From NCBI GenBank assembly GCA_903888395.1, contig CAISTO010000266.1:1-9969 (forward strand): a stretch of 9,969 bases of DNA. The letters run 5' to 3'. A program made the position numbers and the translations under genes. Positions 7,451-9,969 of the stretch are shown here, in pieces (the first letter of the stretch is position 1; every line of letters begins with the position of its first letter). Origin of the DNA: an uncultured Bacteroidota bacterium (GTDB lineage Bacteria; Bacteroidota; Bacteroidia; UKL13-3). Below the pieces are notes generated by a model. That model searched no databases. It had not been told where the DNA came from and saw nothing but the letters and a program-made list of their open reading frames with translations.

Positions 7451-7483
7451 AAAAGGCTGTCTCAAAAAAGACGGCCTTTTTTT
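7451..7483 (+). terminator. intrinsic terminator after the deiminase gene
   Basis: AAAAGGCTGTCT (7451-7462) pairs with AGACGGCCTTTT (7469-7480) through 12 pairs including one G-U wobble, with a 6-nt loop CAAAAA and a T run to 7483. It lies 26 nt past the deiminase stop and 47 nt before the next ATG, so the outer-membrane protein gene is probably transcribed separately. Confidence 0.88.
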
Positions 7484-7530
7484 ATATCATTGTAAAAATT
7501 AATTCAATAAAAATTGCATTTTTGTTACCA

Positions 7531-9210
7531 ATGAATTCAAAGAAATTTTCCTTATTAGTAGTTATTGTTTTTGTTTGCAATGCGTTATTTGCGCAGCATA
7601 CCTATATTACGTTTAACCCCGCCATGAATCATATTATTGACAGGTTTGAAATAAAAAACAGTGTGTTAAACAATGACTATTTTCATACTAGTACTAAAAG
7701 CTATAGACGCCAATCTATTGCTGATTATGCTAACAATTTGTATAAAAACGATTCTAATTTATCAAATCAAGATTTATTTAACTTAGAGTATTTATTAACT
7801 GACAACTTTGAATGGGCAAAAAATGATTTAACATTATCGAAAAAGCCATTTTTAAAAGACCTTTATAAACAAAAAGCAGCCTTGCTTTCTGCACAAGTTA
7901 CCGATTTTAATTTAGTGGTAAATCCAGTAATGCTTTACCAAGTTAGCACCATAGACTTTAACGGAAACAATGTATTACTAAACAATAGAGGCATAGAAAT
8001 TAGGGGAAATATTACAGATAAAATTGGTTTTTATACCCAAGTAAGTGATGAAATTATGCGCCCTTTGCCAGTGGTTTTTCAAGAAGCACAAAGAACAAAT
8101 GTGTACCAAGGAGTTGGGTTTTATAAAAACTCTGATGGCAAAGAAGTAAATTATTTTTTATCGAGTGGTTATGTGAGCGTTTCGGCTAATAAATACATGG
8201 ACTTTCAATTGGGTCACGGTCGTCAGTTTATTGGCGATGGAGCGCGTTCGTTTATCATTTCAAACAATGCAGTTGATAATTTTTATGTGCGTTTAAATAC
8301 CAGAATTTGGAAATTAAATTACACCAATATTTTTAGTGAATACCGTGATTTTAATAATTCAAGTTATGGGGTTCAACCAACCCATTATTCCGCTACGCAT
8401 CATCTTTCGGCTAATATTGGAAAAAAACTAAACATAGGAATATTTGAAACCATTATTTTTCAAAGAGACAGCGGACATGTAAGCAAAGGTTTTGAAGCAA
8501 ATTATTTGAACCCAATTATTTTTTATAAATCAATAGAAAATGGTTTGAACAGTACTGATAAGGCCGTGTTAGGTGCAAATATTAAGTATAATTTTTTAAA
8601 CCATTTTTCTGCCTATGGGCAATTGGTATTAAGTGAAATGGTATTGAATGAAATCATTCATAACCGTGGTTGGTGGGGAAATAAATGGGCTTATCAGTTA
8701 GGTTTAAAATACATAGATGTTTTTGGTATTTACAATTTAGATGCACAATTAGAATTAAATGTTTGCAGGCCATTTATGTACACTTCCTATTCATCGTTAC
8801 AAACTTATACCAATTATAATCAGCCCATGGCTCATCCTTTGGGCGCTAATTTTTATGAAACCATTGGCGTATTGCGCTACCAACCTGCCAAACGTTTAAA
8901 CATGCAATTAAAAGGGATTTATTATGCCATAGGTTACGATACTGTTGGTGGAAACGTGGGACAAAATATTCAATTAAGTTACCGAAGTAATTCAATAGGG
9001 ATTTATGGAAATGAAATAACGCAAGGTCAACTTACAAAAGTTCTTTTTATAGATTATATGGCAAGTTATATGCTTAAACATAACTTATTTATTGATTGCG
9101 GTTTTACCTACCGCAATTGTAAAAGTGCCATTAATGAATACAATGCAGAAAGTTTATTTTTAAACTTAGGTGTAAGGGTAAATATGGCTAGAAGAGAATA
9201 TGATAGGTAG
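7531..9210 (+). CDS. RemB/Wzi-like outer-membrane beta-barrel protein
   Basis: This 559-residue exported protein has a clear signal peptide (1-22, ending NALFAQ). The N-terminal 100 or so residues are helical-looking and polar; the rest alternates aromatic and polar residues as in an outer-membrane beta barrel. The stretches NNRGIEIRGNI (151-161) and GHGRQFIGDGARSF (228-241), followed by FYVRLNTRIWKLNYTNIF, resemble what I recall of Bacteroidetes proteins annotated as gliding-motility RemB or capsule-assembly Wzi family (PF14052). Such proteins sit in the outer membrane and have been linked to surface polysaccharide or gliding; the role here is inference. I chose ATG 7531 rather than TTG 7522 because it begins the signal peptide cleanly. 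The stop codon lies within the first unit of a heptad repeat. The neighbouring secreted deiminase also acts at the cell surface, but a terminator separates the two. Confidence 0.75.
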   Translation: MNSKKFSLLVVIVFVCNALFAQHTYITFNPAMNHIIDRFEIKNSVLNNDYFHTSTKSYRRQSIADYANNLYKNDSNLSNQDLFNLEYLLTDNFEWAKNDLTLSKKPFLKDLYKQKAALLSAQVTDFNLVVNPVMLYQVSTIDFNGNNVLLNNRGIEIRGNITDKIGFYTQVSDEIMRPLPVVFQEAQRTNVYQGVGFYKNSDGKEVNYFLSSGYVSVSANKYMDFQLGHGRQFIGDGARSFIISNNAVDNFYVRLNTRIWKLNYTNIFSEYRDFNNSSYGVQPTHYSATHHLSANIGKKLNIGIFETIIFQRDSGHVSKGFEANYLNPIIFYKSIENGLNSTDKAVLGANIKYNFLNHFSAYGQLVLSEMVLNEIIHNRGWWGNKWAYQLGLKYIDVFGIYNLDAQLELNVCRPFMYTSYSSLQTYTNYNQPMAHPLGANFYETIGVLRYQPAKRLNMQLKGIYYAIGYDTVGGNVGQNIQLSYRSNSIGIYGNEITQGQLTKVLFIDYMASYMLKHNLFIDCGFTYRNCKSAINEYNAESLFLNLGVRVNMARREYDR

Positions 9211-9368
9211 TTGTTAGTTGACAGTTGTCAGTTGATAGTTGTTAGATGATAAGTTAATGGGGTTGGTAAGATGATGGAGTAAATTGAGTATATGAAGTTC
9301 TTAAGCAATTCCCTAAACTAAGAACTAAAAACTCATTACTATCAACTGACAACTAACAACCATCAACT
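9209..9368. repeat. 7-bp-periodic repeat array arranged as a large inverted repeat in a convergent spacer
   Basis: Left arm: five AGTTGNN heptamers in tandem (9209-9243) plus a decayed sixth. Right arm: four inverted heptamers at 9341-9368. The 28-nt arms 9209-9236 and 9341-9368 are complementary at about 24 of 28 positions, including an exact 16-nt match (9223-9238 with 9339-9354). The 104-nt interior holds a second small hairpin, AGTTCTTA 9296-9303 with TAAGAACT 9319-9326. The array fills the whole spacer between two convergent genes, so it may end transcription in both directions or be a dispersed repeat. No coding frame was seen in it. Confidence 0.8.
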
Positions 9369-9369
9369 A

Positions 9370-9969
9370 TTACTCAAACCTTAGCGCTTCAATTGGATCT
9401 AATTTGCTGGCTTTTTTAGCAGGATAATATCCTGAAGAAATACCAACTACAAAGCATAAAAACAAACCTAAACCAATCCATGCCCACGGAATAATAAAGC
9501 CTCCACCTATGAACGAGGTCACTAAATTTCCAACTAAAATTCCTAAAATTATTCCTCCAATTCCACCAAGCTGACAAATCACTAAAGCTTCAATTAAAAA
9601 CTGCTTTTTGATATTATTTTGCGTAGCACCCAACGATTTTCTAATACCTATTTCTCGGGTACGTTCAGTAACCGAAACCAACATAATATTCATTAATCCA
9701 ATTGCTGCTCCTAGCAATGTAATAAAGCCAATAACTGTAGCAGCAATGGTTATAAAACTTAGCTGACTAATTACTTGGTTGGCCACATTATCGGCTTTCA
9801 TGATCTCAAAATTATTTGGTTCACTTACTTTTAAACCACGTACACGTCTAAAAACACTAATGGCTTCATCAACTGCCACATCTATATTGGTTACATTTGT
9901 AACAGCCACTGTAACCACTGCGCTCATGCTTTTTTCCGAAAATACTTGATAGGCATTATCAATTGGAAC
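9370..9969 (-). CDS. MacB/FtsX-type ABC transporter permease, C-terminal part (5' end beyond window)
   Basis: Inner-membrane permease subunit of a MacB-like ABC exporter or lipoprotein-type transporter. The frame stays open to the right edge, so 199 residues are visible of a protein that usually has about 400 (permease only) or 650 (fused to the ATPase); the internal ATG at 9925-9927 is not the true start, since VPIDNAYQVFSEKS continues upstream in frame. The last part of the periplasmic domain (through NFEIMKADNVANQ) is followed by three hydrophobic segments: FITIAATVIGFITLLG to IMLVSV, LVICQLGGIGGIILGILVG, and WAWIGLGLFLCFVVGIS. The FtsX signatures TERTREIGIRKSLGAT and GYYPAKKASKLDPIEALRFE are intact. 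The substrate cannot be told. It converges on the outer-membrane protein gene across the heptad repeat. Confidence 0.93.
   Translation of the reverse strand, partial: VPIDNAYQVFSEKSMSAVVTVAVTNVTNIDVAVDEAISVFRRVRGLKVSEPNNFEIMKADNVANQVISQLSFITIAATVIGFITLLGAAIGLMNIMLVSVTERTREIGIRKSLGATQNNIKKQFLIEALVICQLGGIGGIILGILVGNLVTSFIGGGFIIPWAWIGLGLFLCFVVGISSGYYPAKKASKLDPIEALRFE

Noticed and set aside
7522..7530. TTG at 7522 as start of the outer-membrane protein
   Set aside because: ATG at 7531 gives a standard signal peptide MNSKKFSLL; the extra M-L-P adds nothing.
9209..9368. Reading the heptad array as a CRISPR
   Set aside because: The units are 7 bp with no spacers and are inverted between arms, unlike 25-45-bp direct repeats separated by unique spacers.

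Overview
The window is visibly AT-rich (roughly 30% G+C by eye) and comes from a member of the Bacteroidota. Three things point there: a secreted enzyme ends in a type IX secretion (T9SS) sorting domain of the YPNP...K(F) type, an outer-membrane protein resembles the RemB/Wzi-like barrels of gliding Bacteroidetes, and signal peptides end in the typical F-A-Q or F-C-Q. Shine-Dalgarno sequences are absent, as is usual in this phylum. I cannot name a genus.

Layout. The left edge holds the last 414 codons of NAD-dependent DNA ligase (ligA, +). Seventeen bases later comes an exported protein with Ca-loop-like motifs and a C-terminal thioredoxin-like fold that lacks the catalytic cysteines (1264-2535, +). 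Next is an OmpR-type response regulator (2614-3294, +) whose start codon sits in an 11-bp perfect inverted repeat. An intrinsic terminator separates it from its probable partner, a membrane histidine kinase (3382-4761, +). The kinase converges on, and shares its TTAA stop with, an RluA-family pseudouridine synthase (4758-5477, -).

A divergent spacer (5478-5579) leads to the most interesting gene, a secreted PF04371-type deiminase (5580-7424, +). It is laid out like the Porphyromonas peptidylarginine deiminase: signal peptide, deiminase domain with all five catalytic residues, Ig-like domain, T9SS sorting domain. A strong terminator follows, then a RemB/Wzi-like outer-membrane protein (7531-9210, +). 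Its stop codon lies inside a 7-bp-periodic repeat array whose inverted partner lies just past the end of the last gene, the C-terminal part of a MacB-type ABC transporter permease (-, running off the right edge).

How the genes relate. The two-component pair is a regulatory unit with an attenuating terminator inside it. The deiminase and the outer-membrane protein both act at the cell surface but are probably separate transcripts. The remaining genes are housekeeping or general envelope functions, with no sign of a defence island, prophage or integrated element. I found no RNA gene, CRISPR array or insertion sequence. Much of the window is ordinary chromosome. The points worth a second look are the T9SS deiminase, the cysteine-less thioredoxin-like protein, the inverted repeat at the response-regulator start and the heptad repeat.
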